From Candidatus Scybalocola fimicaballi (GTDB taxonomy: Bacteria > Bacteroidota > Bacteroidia > Bacteroidales > Paludibacteraceae): a stretch of DNA of 22,211 nt. Below, in pieces: positions 1 to 7,916 of the stretch; within the stretch, counting starts at the first letter, position 1, and each line of letters begins with the position of its first letter. The notes beneath the pieces are model-generated. The model worked only from the letters and a program-made list of their open reading frames with translations. It had not been told where the DNA came from and did no database searches. The DNA lies in the NCBI GenBank assembly GCA_002317115.1, contig DCIP01000027.1, positions 1-22,211 of the forward strand, written 5' to 3'. The position numbers and the translations under genes were made by a program.

Positions 1-35
1 GCCATTCCGTCGCCAAGGATAATCAAATGCTTCAT
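1..35 (-). CDS. ApgM-type phosphoglycerate mutase-like protein / predicted homoserine kinase analogue (partial, N-terminus only)
   Basis: Only the first 11 complete codons lie in the window. They read MKHLIILGDGM followed by the first two bases of an Ala codon. This matches the N-terminus of archaeal-type cofactor-independent phosphoglycerate mutases, whose GDGM stretch carries a metal-binding Asp. The ATG lies 13 bases after the thrA stop, so the two genes are almost certainly co-transcribed. In Bacteroidales an ApgM-like gene commonly sits between thrA and thrC and has been proposed as a non-orthologous homoserine kinase. That role is recalled family knowledge, not something visible here. 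The rest of the gene and thrC are outside the window. Confidence 0.7.
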   Translation of the reverse strand, partial: MKHLIILGDGM

Positions 36-48
36 AATCGTAGAATCA

Positions 49-2454
49 TTATCGGATGTTTGCGATGCTGATGATGTCGGCGAATACACCGGCAGCAGTT
101 ACAGCAGCACCTGCACCATAACCACGGATCATCATTGGATCCTTGTATCTTGCAGTGTTGATGATGATCAAGTTGTTGCTTCCCTCAAGATCGTAGAATG
201 GGTGGCGTGAGTCTACAGCCTGTAGACCTACCTTACACTTGCCCTCGTCAAGAGTTGCGACGAATCTCCAACGCTTGCCCTCTGCAGCGATAACCTTTCT
301 CTTCTCCTCGAACTCAGCGTCGAATTTCTCAACCTTGCCCCAGAAGTCGTCAAGTGTGCCCTCGAAGAAGTCGTTAGGGATGAATAGGTTCTTCTCCACG
401 TCGTCCTGGCTTACCTTCAAACCGCTCTCACGCGCAAGGATAACCAACTTTCTGATCACGTCCTTACCGCTCAAGTCGATACGTGGATCTGGTTCAGCGA
501 AACGTGCCTCCATAGCCATCTTGATTGCCTTGCTCAAAGGAATCTCCTCGCTGATTGTGTTGAAGATGAAGTTCAATGTTCCTGAAAGAACTGCCTCAAG
601 CTTCACGATTCTATCGCCAGAGTAGATCAAATCACCGATTGTGTTGATGATTGGTAGACCTGCACCTACGTTAGTCTCGAATAGATATTTGATACCTCTC
701 TTACGAGCAGTATTCTTCAAATTGATGTAGTTGTCGTAGTCGCCAGATGCTGCGATCTTGTTAGCGCAAACGACTGAGATGTTGTGCTGTAGCAAATCTG
801 AGTACATTGCTGCGATTGCTGGAGCTGCTGTACAGTCTACGAATACGCAGTTGAATGCGTTAAGCTCGAACAAAGCCTTCTTCAACGACTCAGGAGTTGA
901 CTCCTTACCCTCTGTCTTCAAAAGCTCGTTGTACTTAGTCAAGTCGACGCCGTTACGATTCAAGATGAATTTTGAAACGTCTGCAACACCCATCACGTTA
1001 AGCTTAACACCGTTCTGGTTCATGATAAGCTCCTTCTGTGAGTGAAGCTGCTCAAGCAAGCTTCCTCCTACTGTACCTGTACCAACTACGAAGATGTTCA
1101 ACTCCTGGTACTCAGTCAAGAAGAATGACTCGTGGATTGCGTTCAACGCCTTCTTGATGTTCTTCTTCTCAAGCACTACAGTGATGCTTGTCTCAGATGA
1201 ACCCTGGTTCATTGCGACGATGTTGATGTTGTTTCTGCCAAGAGCGTTGAATAGTTTGCCAGCTGTACCAGTTGCGTTCTTCATGTTCTCACCTACGATG
1301 ACAACTGAAGCAAGATCACGCATTGTCTGCACCTTGCAAGCGTTCATGTTTGTTAGGCTCTGGCTCAACGAGTTGAAGTAACCTTCGTATTCCACTGGAA
1401 CGCAAACTGAGAATGAACCTCCAGCGGCAGAAAGTGAGAATACTGTATATGGCACGTGGTCGCTCTCAAGCACCATAGCTGCCTCAGAGACCATACGTGG
1501 AAGATAGTCTGATGGAAGACCAGAGAATGTGAACATCACACAGTCGTCCTGGCTTGCGATTCCCTTGATCACCTTGTCCTCTGGATTTGGTGTAGAAGAG
1601 ATCACAGTTGTGTTTCCATTGCAGATATTCTTCATTGAAAGAGGAATGTTGGCCTCTGCAAGTGGAGTAAGAGCGTCTGAGAACAATGTTCCGACACCGT
1701 TTATAGAAAGTTCTCTTGCCTCCTCGTAGCTCATGTGCTCGATTAGGTAAGCCGACGAGATCTTGTTAGGATCAGCGCTCATAAACTCGTCGTTTGGCTT
1801 CCACACCTGCATCTCCTGTGCTCCCAATACCTTAGCGATTGTAGCGGCAGTTAGATCAGATGAACCACGACCTAAAGTTGCAACCTCGTCGTTGTTTGTT
1901 CCTGCGATGAATCCCTGGCAAACTACAGCACCCTTGATCTTAGAGAAAGCAGCCTTGATCTTCTCAGTTGTGCTCTCCTCGTCGATTGTGTATCCGCAAT
2001 CCGCGTCGCCCTCAGCGATGATGAAACGAGTAGAGTCAAGCACTCTTGCACCGATCATCTCACCAACGATAACGGAAACAAGACGTTCACCGTAAGAAAG
2101 GAATGTAGCTAAGATATTGTCTGTCCAATCGCGGAAAATGGTTAGAGCCTGCAACATGCTATCCATCTCTGCGTAAAGACGGTTAAGTTCGCTAAGAGCA
2201 GCCGACTGACTGTCTGCAGGCACCACCTGACGTGCCAATTCGGTGTGACGGGTCTTCAAATCCTCATATCTGCTGATTATAGACTTTGAGTCGCCTGTAG
2301 ACGCCTCTTCAACGATCTCCTCTAAGAGGTCAGTCACTCCGTCCATAGCTGAAACCACCACGATAGGGTTCTTTTCTGCCTCAACTATGCTCTTCACCTT
2401 CTTTAAATGTTCAGCGGAACCTACGATTGCACCGCCAAATTTTAGCACTTTCAT
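49..2454 (-). CDS. thrA: Bifunctional aspartokinase / homoserine dehydrogenase, with atypical kinase ATP site
   Basis: An 801-residue protein of normal length for the fused enzyme that catalyses the first and third steps of threonine/methionine synthesis from aspartate. Residues 1 to about 295 are the aspartokinase domain (KFGG at 5-8, VVVSA at 32-36, YGER at 121-124, GRGSSD at 195-200). About 305-450 holds ACT regulatory repeats, including QGSSE at 417-421. About 452-801 is homoserine dehydrogenase, with a GTGTVGG nucleotide-binding loop near 458-464, an ANK motif, and the conserved EPDPRIDLSG stretch. The dehydrogenase looks intact. In the kinase domain the usual WTD is WKP (218-220), DPR is DPN (228-230), KFGGTSV is KFGGAIV, and GAKVLHP-like sequence is GVGTLFS (253-259). 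These are ATP-side positions, so kinase activity is uncertain. ATG start about 50 bases downstream of a Bacteroidota-type -7 element. It is the first gene of the thr operon. Confidence 0.93.
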   Translation of the reverse strand: MKVLKFGGAIVGSAEHLKKVKSIVEAEKNPIVVVSAMDGVTDLLEEIVEEASTGDSKSIISRYEDLKTRHTELARQVVPADSQSAALSELNRLYAEMDSMLQALTIFRDWTDNILATFLSYGERLVSVIVGEMIGARVLDSTRFIIAEGDADCGYTIDEESTTEKIKAAFSKIKGAVVCQGFIAGTNNDEVATLGRGSSDLTAATIAKVLGAQEMQVWKPNDEFMSADPNKISSAYLIEHMSYEEARELSINGVGTLFSDALTPLAEANIPLSMKNICNGNTTVISSTPNPEDKVIKGIASQDDCVMFTFSGLPSDYLPRMVSEAAMVLESDHVPYTVFSLSAAGGSFSVCVPVEYEGYFNSLSQSLTNMNACKVQTMRDLASVVIVGENMKNATGTAGKLFNALGRNNINIVAMNQGSSETSITVVLEKKNIKKALNAIHESFFLTEYQELNIFVVGTGTVGGSLLEQLHSQKELIMNQNGVKLNVMGVADVSKFILNRNGVDLTKYNELLKTEGKESTPESLKKALFELNAFNCVFVDCTAAPAIAAMYSDLLQHNISVVCANKIAASGDYDNYINLKNTARKRGIKYLFETNVGAGLPIINTIGDLIYSGDRIVKLEAVLSGTLNFIFNTISEEIPLSKAIKMAMEARFAEPDPRIDLSGKDVIRKLVILARESGLKVSQDDVEKNLFIPNDFFEGTLDDFWGKVEKFDAEFEEKRKVIAAEGKRWRFVATLDEGKCKVGLQAVDSRHPFYDLEGSNNLIIINTARYKDPMMIRGYGAGAAVTAAGVFADIISIANIR

Positions 2455-2509
2455 ATATGTTGTATTGTATATTATTTACGACTACGAATGTATATTCTTT
2501 ATCAATTTG

Positions 2510-2521
2510 CAAAGATACAAA
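2510..2521 (-). promoter_or_regulatory. Predicted thrA promoter (-7 element)
   Basis: On the minus strand TATCTTTG (2510-2517) is an exact match to the Bacteroidota -7 consensus TAnnTTTG. A second TTTG directly upstream (2518-2521) is too close to act as the -33 box. The implied start site leaves a leader of roughly 50 nt before the thrA ATG, too short for a classical threonine attenuator. The rest of the 2455-2687 spacer is AT-rich and holds degenerate ATTCGTAATT/ATAAATCGT iterations (about 2529-2556) and a small palindrome TTGCTAAGCAA. I see no gene in it. Confidence 0.5.
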
Positions 2522-2680
2522 GATTTTTGAAATTCGTAATTCATAAATCGTAAATCGTGATGAGAATGACTGTATTTGTGTGGCAATTGTTTGCTAAGCA
2601 ATCTTATTTGTACGTTTTTTTCTTAGTCGCATAAATTTTACGGGTGTTTAAATGCTTCATAAAACGGATGGCATCTTAAA

Positions 2681-2709
2681 CAAAAAAAGACGGGGACATG
2701 CCCCGTCTC
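2681..2709 (-). terminator. Rho-independent terminator downstream of the LPS-kinase-like gene
   Basis: An 8-bp perfect stem, AGACGGGG (2688-2695) with CCCCGTCT (2701-2708) and a 5-nt loop. On the minus strand it is followed by a run of T (2682-2688 read as A on plus). It lies 15 bases beyond the stop of the gene ending at 2724 and belongs to a set of GACG...CGTC hairpins in this window. Confidence 0.8.
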
Positions 2710-2723
2710 TACAATGTATGATT

Positions 2724-3464
2724 TTATTTTTTCTGAGTTTTCTTCTTCTGCTCGTATTCGTCTCTGATTTCCGAAGCCTCTTGCGCAGCCAACTTCTTAT
2801 CTAAGCCTAAAACTTCAGCGTAGCAACTTACCAACTGCAAGTAGATGTCTTTGTCTCCAAACTTGCATATATTCTGAAGTCTCTCGCGAACGGAAAGGTC
2901 TCTGTCTGTAAACTCGATTGTGTTGTTGTCCACCAAAACGAAATGATAGTTGGTGTCGGCGTCTTTATAGTATAGAATATTGCCTTCTTTCAAATTGTGG
3001 TGCAAAATACCTTTTGTGTGTAGAGTGACCATGTATCTTGCAAGTGCCATAGCTAAATCATAATCAAGCAATTTGCCATAATGAACCAATGTGTCGACGC
3101 ATTGAGCTGAAGATTTCTCTGAAGCGAAATAGCAGTAGTCCATCAAACCGATTTTTGTAAGCTTCACGAATCCGATTGGCTTAGGCGTCTCGACTCCCAA
3201 CTCAAGAAGCTTGATGGCATTGTAGTAAGCCTTCTCTGCCTGGCAAGTCTTGAATAGAGCGTAGATCAAACGTTGCATTTTGACGTTCTTCTGATATCTC
3301 TTGACTACGATTTCTCTGCCAAGCTCTGTGATAGCGAAACTTCTTACTGCGTTGTTGTCAACGTGTAGAGTTCTGCCTTTCTTCTTGTAACGTGTGTCAA
3401 GACTCTCCAAAAAGTTGGCAAGGTCTCTATAATTCTTATATTCGTCGTTGATTACTACTTTCAT
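2724..3464 (-). CDS. Kdo/WaaP (InaA)-type lipopolysaccharide kinase-like protein, catalytic Asp replaced by Asn
   Basis: A 246-residue soluble protein with a protein-kinase-like fold of the lipopolysaccharide kinase (Kdo/WaaP/InaA) type. These enzymes phosphorylate inner-core LPS sugars at the cytoplasmic face of the inner membrane. Visible landmarks are VVKRY around Lys55 (ATP-binding Lys), a helix-C-like Glu in AEKAYYNAIKLLELG, the catalytic loop HHNLKEGN at 155-162, and the metal-binding LVDNN with Asp179. The catalytic-loop position that should be Asp is Asn157 (codon AAT). The tandem neighbour upstream has Asp (GAT) there, so this copy may be catalytically weak or a pseudokinase. The first ten residues (MKVVINDEYK) are identical to the neighbour's. 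The start is fixed by that match and by a promoter-like TATCTTTG at 3481-3488. The C-terminus is Lys-rich. The family call is good; the substrate is unknown. Confidence 0.75.
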   Translation of the reverse strand: MKVVINDEYKNYRDLANFLESLDTRYKKKGRTLHVDNNAVRSFAITELGREIVVKRYQKNVKMQRLIYALFKTCQAEKAYYNAIKLLELGVETPKPIGFVKLTKIGLMDYCYFASEKSSAQCVDTLVHYGKLLDYDLAMALARYMVTLHTKGILHHNLKEGNILYYKDADTNYHFVLVDNNTIEFTDRDLSVRERLQNICKFGDKDIYLQLVSCYAEVLGLDKKLAAQEASEIRDEYEQKKKTQKK

Positions 3465-3480
3465 CGTATTATGTTTTTTG

Positions 3481-3488
3481 CAAAGATA
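3481..3488 (-). promoter_or_regulatory. Candidate internal promoter -7 element between the tandem kinases
   Basis: TATCTTTG on the minus strand matches TAnnTTTG exactly and lies 16 bases before the downstream kinase-like gene's ATG, within a 43-bp spacer. No good -33 TTTG is seen. The downstream paralog may therefore be expressed independently as well as by read-through. Confidence 0.35.
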
Positions 3489-3507
3489 ATCAAATTATTA
3501 ATTCTCG

Positions 3508-4284
3508 TTATCCTTTTTTCTTAAACTTGCCCCAGAATGCTCTACGTTTTGCTCTCGCCTCAAAGAATTCTTGGCGTACTTCTTTGGCAATTTTTTTTGT
3601 CTCTTCGACGTCGATACCTAATGTTTTCGCATAGCATTCCACCACTTGAAGGTAGATTGTCTCACTGCTGAATTTGCAGAAATTCGACATCCTTTCACGA
3701 ATAGGAATCTCACTGCTTCTAAATTCCATTCTGTTGTTGTCGATCAACGAGAAATGGAAACGTGAATCCGCGTCTTGATGATAGAGAATATTTCCGCCGT
3801 TCAAATCATTGTGGATGATTCCTTTAGAATGAAGATCAATGAAGAATTCAGCAAGCGACGTCGCCAGATCCTGATCAAGAGGTTTGTCGAGGAGAATCAA
3901 TGGTTCGAGGCTGTCATCCGTCGACTTTTCGCATACGAAATAGCAATAATCCATCAAACCGGAATCTTTATGCTCTATGTAAGCAACGGGGGTAGGAGTG
4001 TGAATGCCCAACTCAAGAAGTTTTTTCCCATTCAAATACGCTCTTTCAGCCTTGCTCTTTCTGAAAAAAGAGTAGACAACGCGTTGAATAGCAATCGGTT
4101 TCTTGTATCTCTTGGCCACCAGCGACGCAACTCCTCGCGTCTCCACAGGAATTTCGAAGCATTTTATCGCATTTCTGGCAATATGCATGTCGGAGCCTTC
4201 CTGATTGAAACGAGTATCCAAATTTTCCAGGAAAGACACCAAGTCATTGCTGCTCTTATATTCGTCGTTGATTACTACTTTCAT
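3508..4284 (-). CDS. Kdo/WaaP (InaA)-type lipopolysaccharide kinase-like protein, catalytic residues present
   Basis: A 258-residue paralog of the adjacent downstream gene, with clear similarity along its whole length. It keeps the full kinase set: VAKRY with Lys58, helix-C-like Glu80 in AERAYLNGKKLLELG, catalytic loop HNDLNGGN with Asp160 and Asn165, and LIDNN with Asp182. It is probably a cytoplasmic LPS-core sugar kinase of the Kdo/WaaP/InaA type. The open frame extends 25 codons further upstream, to 4359. I chose the ATG at 4284 because it gives the same MKVVINDEYK N-terminus as the paralog, and a TATTTTTG promoter-like element (4306-4313) lies just before it, inside the longer frame. The C-terminal tail is basic (EARAKRRAFWGKFKKKG). 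No LPS glycosyltransferase is adjacent, so the substrate remains inferred. Confidence 0.8.
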   Translation of the reverse strand: MKVVINDEYKSSNDLVSFLENLDTRFNQEGSDMHIARNAIKCFEIPVETRGVASLVAKRYKKPIAIQRVVYSFFRKSKAERAYLNGKKLLELGIHTPTPVAYIEHKDSGLMDYCYFVCEKSTDDSLEPLILLDKPLDQDLATSLAEFFIDLHSKGIIHNDLNGGNILYHQDADSRFHFSLIDNNRMEFRSSEIPIRERMSNFCKFSSETIYLQVVECYAKTLGIDVEETKKIAKEVRQEFFEARAKRRAFWGKFKKKG

Positions 4285-4305
4285 AGTGATTCTTAAATTC
4301 TTCTG

Positions 4306-4313
4306 CAAAAATA
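4306..4313 (-). promoter_or_regulatory. Predicted promoter -7 element of the kinase pair
   Basis: TATTTTTG on the minus strand fits TAnnTTTG and lies 21 bases upstream of the ATG at 4284. The -33 region has only a weak T-rich match. The position supports the shorter start of the kinase-like gene. The remaining spacer to 4380 has no gene. Confidence 0.4.
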
Positions 4314-4380
4314 GTATTTTGGGGAGATTGTCGAAAATGATTCGAACATGAATAAGCATAAATACACCACGAATTTCTTA

Positions 4381-4416
4381 AAAAAAAAGTAGAGACGCCG
4401 CACGCGACGTCTCTAC
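4381..4416 (-). terminator. Rho-independent terminator of typA
   Basis: A 9-bp perfect stem, GTAGAGACG (4389-4397) with CGTCTCTAC (4408-4416) and a 10-nt loop. On the minus strand it is followed by eight T (4381-4388). It lies about 75 bases after the typA stop. The stretch between (4417-4492) holds a weaker GTCGG/CCGAC pair (4430-4434 with 4459-4463) and an AATTAC/GTAATT pair overlapping the typA stop codon. Confidence 0.8.
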
Positions 4417-4492
4417 GAATATATCCATCGTCGGATTACCCACCAAAGTAGGCTTACCCCGACAATTATGCATTACGAATTACGAATTGTAA

Positions 4493-6295
4493 TTACTGTC
4501 TGCTTGCCTTCTTACGCTCAGTCTCATCAAGGATGATCTTACGAAGACGCATGTGGTTTGGAGTAACCTCAACATACTCGTCCTCCTTGATGTACTCAAG
4601 AGCCTCCTCAAGTGAGAATACGATAGGCGGGATGATCTTAGCCTTCTCATCCGAACTCTTAGAACGCATGTTTGTAAGCTGCTTAGCCTTAGTTACATTG
4701 ACTACCAAGTCGTTGTCTTTAGCGTGCTCACCTACAACCTGTCCGGCGTAAACCTCATCCTGTGGGAAGATGAAGAACTTACCACGATCCTGAAGCTTAT
4801 CGATAGCGTATGCGAATGCAGTACCGCTCTCCATTGCGATCATTGAACCGTTAGTTCTCTTCTCGATATCTCCCTTATATGGCTGATACTCAAGGAATCT
4901 GTGTGCCATGATTGCCTCACCTGCAGAAGCAGTAAGTACATTTGTACGAAGACCGATGATACCGCGTGAAGGAATCTGGAATACCAAGTGAACACGGTCG
5001 CCCTTCTTCTCCATTGAGACCATCTCACCCTTGCGGACAGAAACCATCTCGATGATCTTACCTGAAACATCCTCTGGAGTGTTGATTGTCAACTCCTCGA
5101 TAGGCTCACACTTCTTTCCACTGATCTCTTTGAAAAGCACCTGTGGCTGGCCAACCTGTAGCTCGTAACCCTCGCGACGCATTGTCTCGATAAGCACAGA
5201 CAAGTGAAGCACACCACGACCGTATACTGTCCAAACGTCCTCAGTCTCTGACTTCTTAACGCGTAGGGCCAAGTTGCGGTCAAGCTCCTTGATCAAACGA
5301 TCGTTGATATGGCGAGATGTCACAAACTTACCATCCTTACCGAAGAAAGGAGAGTCGTTGATTGTGAACACCATTGACATTGTAGGCTCGTCGATAGCGA
5401 TTGGTGGAAGTGGCTCTGGATTCTCGAAATCACAGATTGAATCACCGATCTCGAAGTTCTCAATTCCGATAACAGCTACGATCTCGCCGCACTCTGCCTC
5501 ATATACTTTCGACTGAGAGAATCCCTCGAATACTCTCAACTCCTTGATTCTGTTCTTCTGGATTGAACCGTCTCTCTTGACAAGAGCGATATCCTGACCC
5601 TCACGGATCTTACCTCTGTGGACACGTCCTACAGCGATACGTCCTACGAATGAAGAGTAGTCAAGAGATGTGATCAACATCTGAGTTGGACCCTCATTGT
5701 AGTGAGGCTCTGGGATGTGCTCGATGATAGCGTCAAGCACTGGAGTGATATCGTCAACTCTTGGAGCCTTCCAGTCTGTACTCATCCAGTTGTTCTTAGC
5801 TGAACCGTAGATAGTAGGGAAGTCAAGCTGCTCCTCTGTAGCGTCAAGATTGAACATAAGGTCGAAAACCTCCTCCTGAACCTCCTCTGGACGACAGTTA
5901 GGCTTGTCAACCTTGTTGATGACTACGATTGGCTTCAAACCAATCTCGATAGCCTTCTGTAGCACGAAACGAGTCTGAGGCATTGGGCCTTCAAACGCGT
6001 CGACAAGAAGAAGCACACCATCAGCCATGTTAAGCACACGCTCAACCTCACCACCGAAATCGGAGTGTCCTGGAGTATCAATGATGTTGATCTTGTAACC
6101 CTTGTAACGGATTGATACATTCTTAGATACGATCGTTATACCTCGCTCTCTTTCAAGATCGTTGTTATCCAAAATCAACTCTTGCGGTTTCTCGCGATCA
6201 GAGAAAAGCTGTCCTGCAAGGAGCATCTTGTCTACTAGTGTTGTCTTACCGTGGTCAACGTGGGCAATGATTGCCACATTTCTTACTTTTTGCAT
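4493..6295 (-). CDS. typA: Ribosome-associated translational GTPase TypA/BipA
   Basis: A 600-residue protein of standard length for TypA/BipA. This GTPase of the EF-G/LepA group binds the ribosome and supports growth under stress and ribosome assembly. The N-terminal G domain shows P-loop HVDHGKTT (residues 12-19), RERGITI (switch I), DTPGH and NKVDKP. It is followed by an EF-Tu-like beta-barrel domain, EF-G-like domains, and the TypA-specific C-terminal region (for example [21 protein letters not shown] and [13 protein letters not shown]). It is monocistronic, with its own promoter upstream and a strong terminator downstream. It is divergently transcribed from the FKBP operon. Nothing is missing or unusual. 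Confidence 0.97.
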   Translation of the reverse strand: MQKVRNVAIIAHVDHGKTTLVDKMLLAGQLFSDREKPQELILDNNDLERERGITIVSKNVSIRYKGYKINIIDTPGHSDFGGEVERVLNMADGVLLLVDAFEGPMPQTRFVLQKAIEIGLKPIVVINKVDKPNCRPEEVQEEVFDLMFNLDATEEQLDFPTIYGSAKNNWMSTDWKAPRVDDITPVLDAIIEHIPEPHYNEGPTQMLITSLDYSSFVGRIAVGRVHRGKIREGQDIALVKRDGSIQKNRIKELRVFEGFSQSKVYEAECGEIVAVIGIENFEIGDSICDFENPEPLPPIAIDEPTMSMVFTINDSPFFGKDGKFVTSRHINDRLIKELDRNLALRVKKSETEDVWTVYGRGVLHLSVLIETMRREGYELQVGQPQVLFKEISGKKCEPIEELTINTPEDVSGKIIEMVSVRKGEMVSMEKKGDRVHLVFQIPSRGIIGLRTNVLTASAGEAIMAHRFLEYQPYKGDIEKRTNGSMIAMESGTAFAYAIDKLQDRGKFFIFPQDEVYAGQVVGEHAKDNDLVVNVTKAKQLTNMRSKSSDEKAKIIPPIVFSLEEALEYIKEDEYVEVTPNHMRLRKIILDETERKKASRQ

Positions 6296-6316
6296 ACTAA
6301 CAAATTAAATTTGGTG

Positions 6317-6348
6317 CAAAATTAGTTTAAACCACATTTTTACGCAAA
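6317..6348 (-). promoter_or_regulatory. typA promoter (-33 and -7)
   Basis: On the minus strand TTTG (6345-6348) and TAATTTTG (6317-6324) are separated by 20 bases, matching the Bacteroidota -33/-7 arrangement. The start site would fall within about 20 bases of the typA ATG at 6295. This is one of the best promoter matches in the window. Confidence 0.6.
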
Positions 6349-6441
6349 CAAAATGCCGATTATTTATGTTATAGAGCAACAAAAATCAAAATTAGGACAC
6401 GAATAATGCCTATATAGTATGTGAAAAACAAAAATAATGAG

Positions 6442-6449
6442 TATTTTTG
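6442..6449 (+). promoter_or_regulatory. Predicted promoter -7 element of the FKBP operon
   Basis: TATTTTTG matches TAnnTTTG. Transcription would begin near 6456, about 20 nt before the ATG at 6476. An upstream in-frame ATG at 6437 would lie outside that transcript, so the element helps decide the start. The -33 match is weak. Confidence 0.45.
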
Positions 6450-6475
6450 CCAAAATTAATGAAAGAATAATTACT

Positions 6476-7060
6476 ATGGATAAATTGAGTTACGCACTTG
6501 GCATGTCTATGGCTTCTAACATGAAGCAGAGCGGTTTGGATTGTATTAATGTTGACGATTTTGCTAGTGCAATCAAGTCTGTATTCAACGGTGAGAAGAT
6601 GCAGATGACAGCCGATGAGGCTCAGAGCGCAATCAATGAGTTCTTTGCAAAGCAGAAGACTGAAGTTATGTCTAAGAACAAGAAGGCAGGCGAGGAGTTT
6701 TTGGCGAAAAATAAGAATAACGAGGGTGTCGTAACAACAGCAAGCGGACTTCAGTATAAGATTTTGGTTGCAGGTACAGGTGCAAAACCAAAAGAGACAG
6801 ATACAGTAGATTGTCACTACGAGGGCCGTTTGATCGACGGTACAATATTCGACAGCAGCTACAAGCGTGGTCAGTCGGCTCAGTTCCCAGTCAACGGTGT
6901 TATCCCAGGATGGGTTGAGGCTTTGCAGTTGATGCCTGTTGGCTCAAAGTGGCAGCTTTACATTCCGTCGGATTTGGCATACGGTGAATACGGTGCAGGT
7001 GAGACTATCGAACCAAATTCTACATTGATTTTCGATGTTGAGTTGTTAGCTATTAAATAA
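6476..7060 (+). CDS. FKBP-type peptidyl-prolyl cis-trans isomerase, cytosolic (FklB-like)
   Basis: A 194-residue isomerase with no signal peptide. It has an N-terminal helical dimerisation region (residues 1 to about 75, beginning MDKLSYALGM) and a C-terminal FKBP domain (about 85-194). The proline-pocket residues of FKBP are recognisable: HYEG, IFDSS, VIPGW, LAYGEYG and the final IFDVELL. It speeds prolyl isomerisation in protein folding. I start it at 6476 rather than the in-frame ATG at 6437 because MDKLSYALG is the family's usual N-terminus and a -7 element sits between the two ATGs. It is the first gene of three FKBP paralogs; the next begins 8 bases after its stop. Confidence 0.9.
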   Translation: MDKLSYALGMSMASNMKQSGLDCINVDDFASAIKSVFNGEKMQMTADEAQSAINEFFAKQKTEVMSKNKKAGEEFLAKNKNNEGVVTTASGLQYKILVAGTGAKPKETDTVDCHYEGRLIDGTIFDSSYKRGQSAQFPVNGVIPGWVEALQLMPVGSKWQLYIPSDLAYGEYGAGETIEPNSTLIFDVELLAIK

Positions 7061-7068
7061 GAGTAATT

Positions 7069-7818
7069 ATGAAAAAATTATTTTTGGCGGTAATGTCATT
7101 ATCGCTTGCAATAGGTTCAGTTTCCGCAAAGGGAGCTAAGAAGGATGCCAGTGGGTTGGCCAATTCAGTCGACTCTGTGAGCTATGCTCTTGGTATCAAT
7201 ATCGGTATGAGCCTTCAGGAGCAGTTTAAGCAGCTTCCTATCGAAAATATCAACACTGCAGCATTCTGTGAGGCGTTGAAGAACACACTTAACAAGGATA
7301 CTGCACTTTTGAAGATCAAGGCCGCTGAGTCTGGCAATGTTATTCAGAATGTGATGCAGAGAGCTGAGCAGGAGAAGACAATGAAGGATTTGGCTGCTAA
7401 CAAGATCTGGATGGCAAACAACAAAACTAAGCCAGGTATTAAGGAGACAGCTTCTGGTTTGCAATATCAGGTAATATTCGAGGGTGCTGGCGACAAACCA
7501 AAGGCTACTGATAAGGTTTCTGTGACATATACTGGTACATTGACTGATGGCACTATCTTCGACAGCTCTGCGTCACCTATCTCTTTCGAGCTTAACAAGG
7601 TGATCCCAGGTTGGACTGAAGGAATCCAGTTGATGCCTGTAGGAAGTAAGTACAAGCTATTTATTCCGTCGGAGCTTGCATACGGCAATCGTGCTATGGG
7701 TGCAAAGATCAAGCCAAACTCAATCTTGATTTTCGACGTTGAACTTCTTGGCATCGAGAAGGCTCAGGCTCGTAGCTCGGCAAAATTCCAGTTTAAGCCT
7801 TACCAGCGTACTATGTAA
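7069..7818 (+). CDS. FKBP-type peptidyl-prolyl cis-trans isomerase, exported (periplasmic)
   Basis: A 249-residue paralog of the preceding protein with an added Sec signal peptide (MKKLFLAVMSLSLAIGSVSA, likely cleaved after VSA). It has a dimerisation region around VDSVSYALGINIGMSLQ and a C-terminal FKBP domain. Pocket motifs VTYTG, IFDSS, VIPGW, LAYGNRAMG and IFDVELL are retained. After the FKBP domain comes a basic tail (KAQARSSAKFQFKPYQRTM) lacking in the first paralog. It probably acts as a periplasmic folding isomerase/chaperone. A hexanucleotide array begins at the very next base after its stop codon, which is unusual for an intra-operon spacer. Confidence 0.9.
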   Translation: MKKLFLAVMSLSLAIGSVSAKGAKKDASGLANSVDSVSYALGINIGMSLQEQFKQLPIENINTAAFCEALKNTLNKDTALLKIKAAESGNVIQNVMQRAEQEKTMKDLAANKIWMANNKTKPGIKETASGLQYQVIFEGAGDKPKATDKVSVTYTGTLTDGTIFDSSASPISFELNKVIPGWTEGIQLMPVGSKYKLFIPSELAYGNRAMGAKIKPNSILIFDVELLGIEKAQARSSAKFQFKPYQRTM

Positions 7819-7896
7819 ACGTTGACGTTGACGTTGACGAAAACGAAGACGAAAACGAAGACGAAAACGAAAATCAAAACGAAAATCAAAACGAAA
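7819..7896 (+). repeat. Hexanucleotide array ACGNNN, 13 in-register units (array 1)
   Basis: Starting at the base after the FKBP stop codon, the sequence splits into 13 consecutive hexamers with no slippage: three ACGTTG, then alternating ACGAAA and ACGAAG units, then ACGAAA units interspersed with ATCAAA. It fills most of the 98-bp spacer between the second and third FKBP genes. No convincing promoter or RBS lies inside it. Read in another frame it would encode (V/E)(D/N) dipeptides. The same hexamer vocabulary recurs at 12693 and, on the minus strand, at 13424-13465. Confidence 0.85.
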
Positions 7897-7916
7897 AAAG
7901 AAAAATACAATATATA

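Noticed and set aside
2455-2723. Threonine-type attenuator or riboswitch upstream of thrA
   Set aside because: The inferred leader is only about 50 nt with no Thr/Ile-rich leader peptide or terminator hairpin. The hairpin at 2688-2708 serves the gene ending at 2724.
4285-4359. Longer N-terminus for the upstream LPS-kinase-like gene
   Set aside because: It would remove the match to the paralog's MKVVINDEYK start, and the likely promoter (4306-4313) lies inside it.
6410-6817. A 135-codon minus-strand frame opposite the first FKBP gene
   Set aside because: Antisense to a clear FKBP gene with no family resemblance; a shadow frame.
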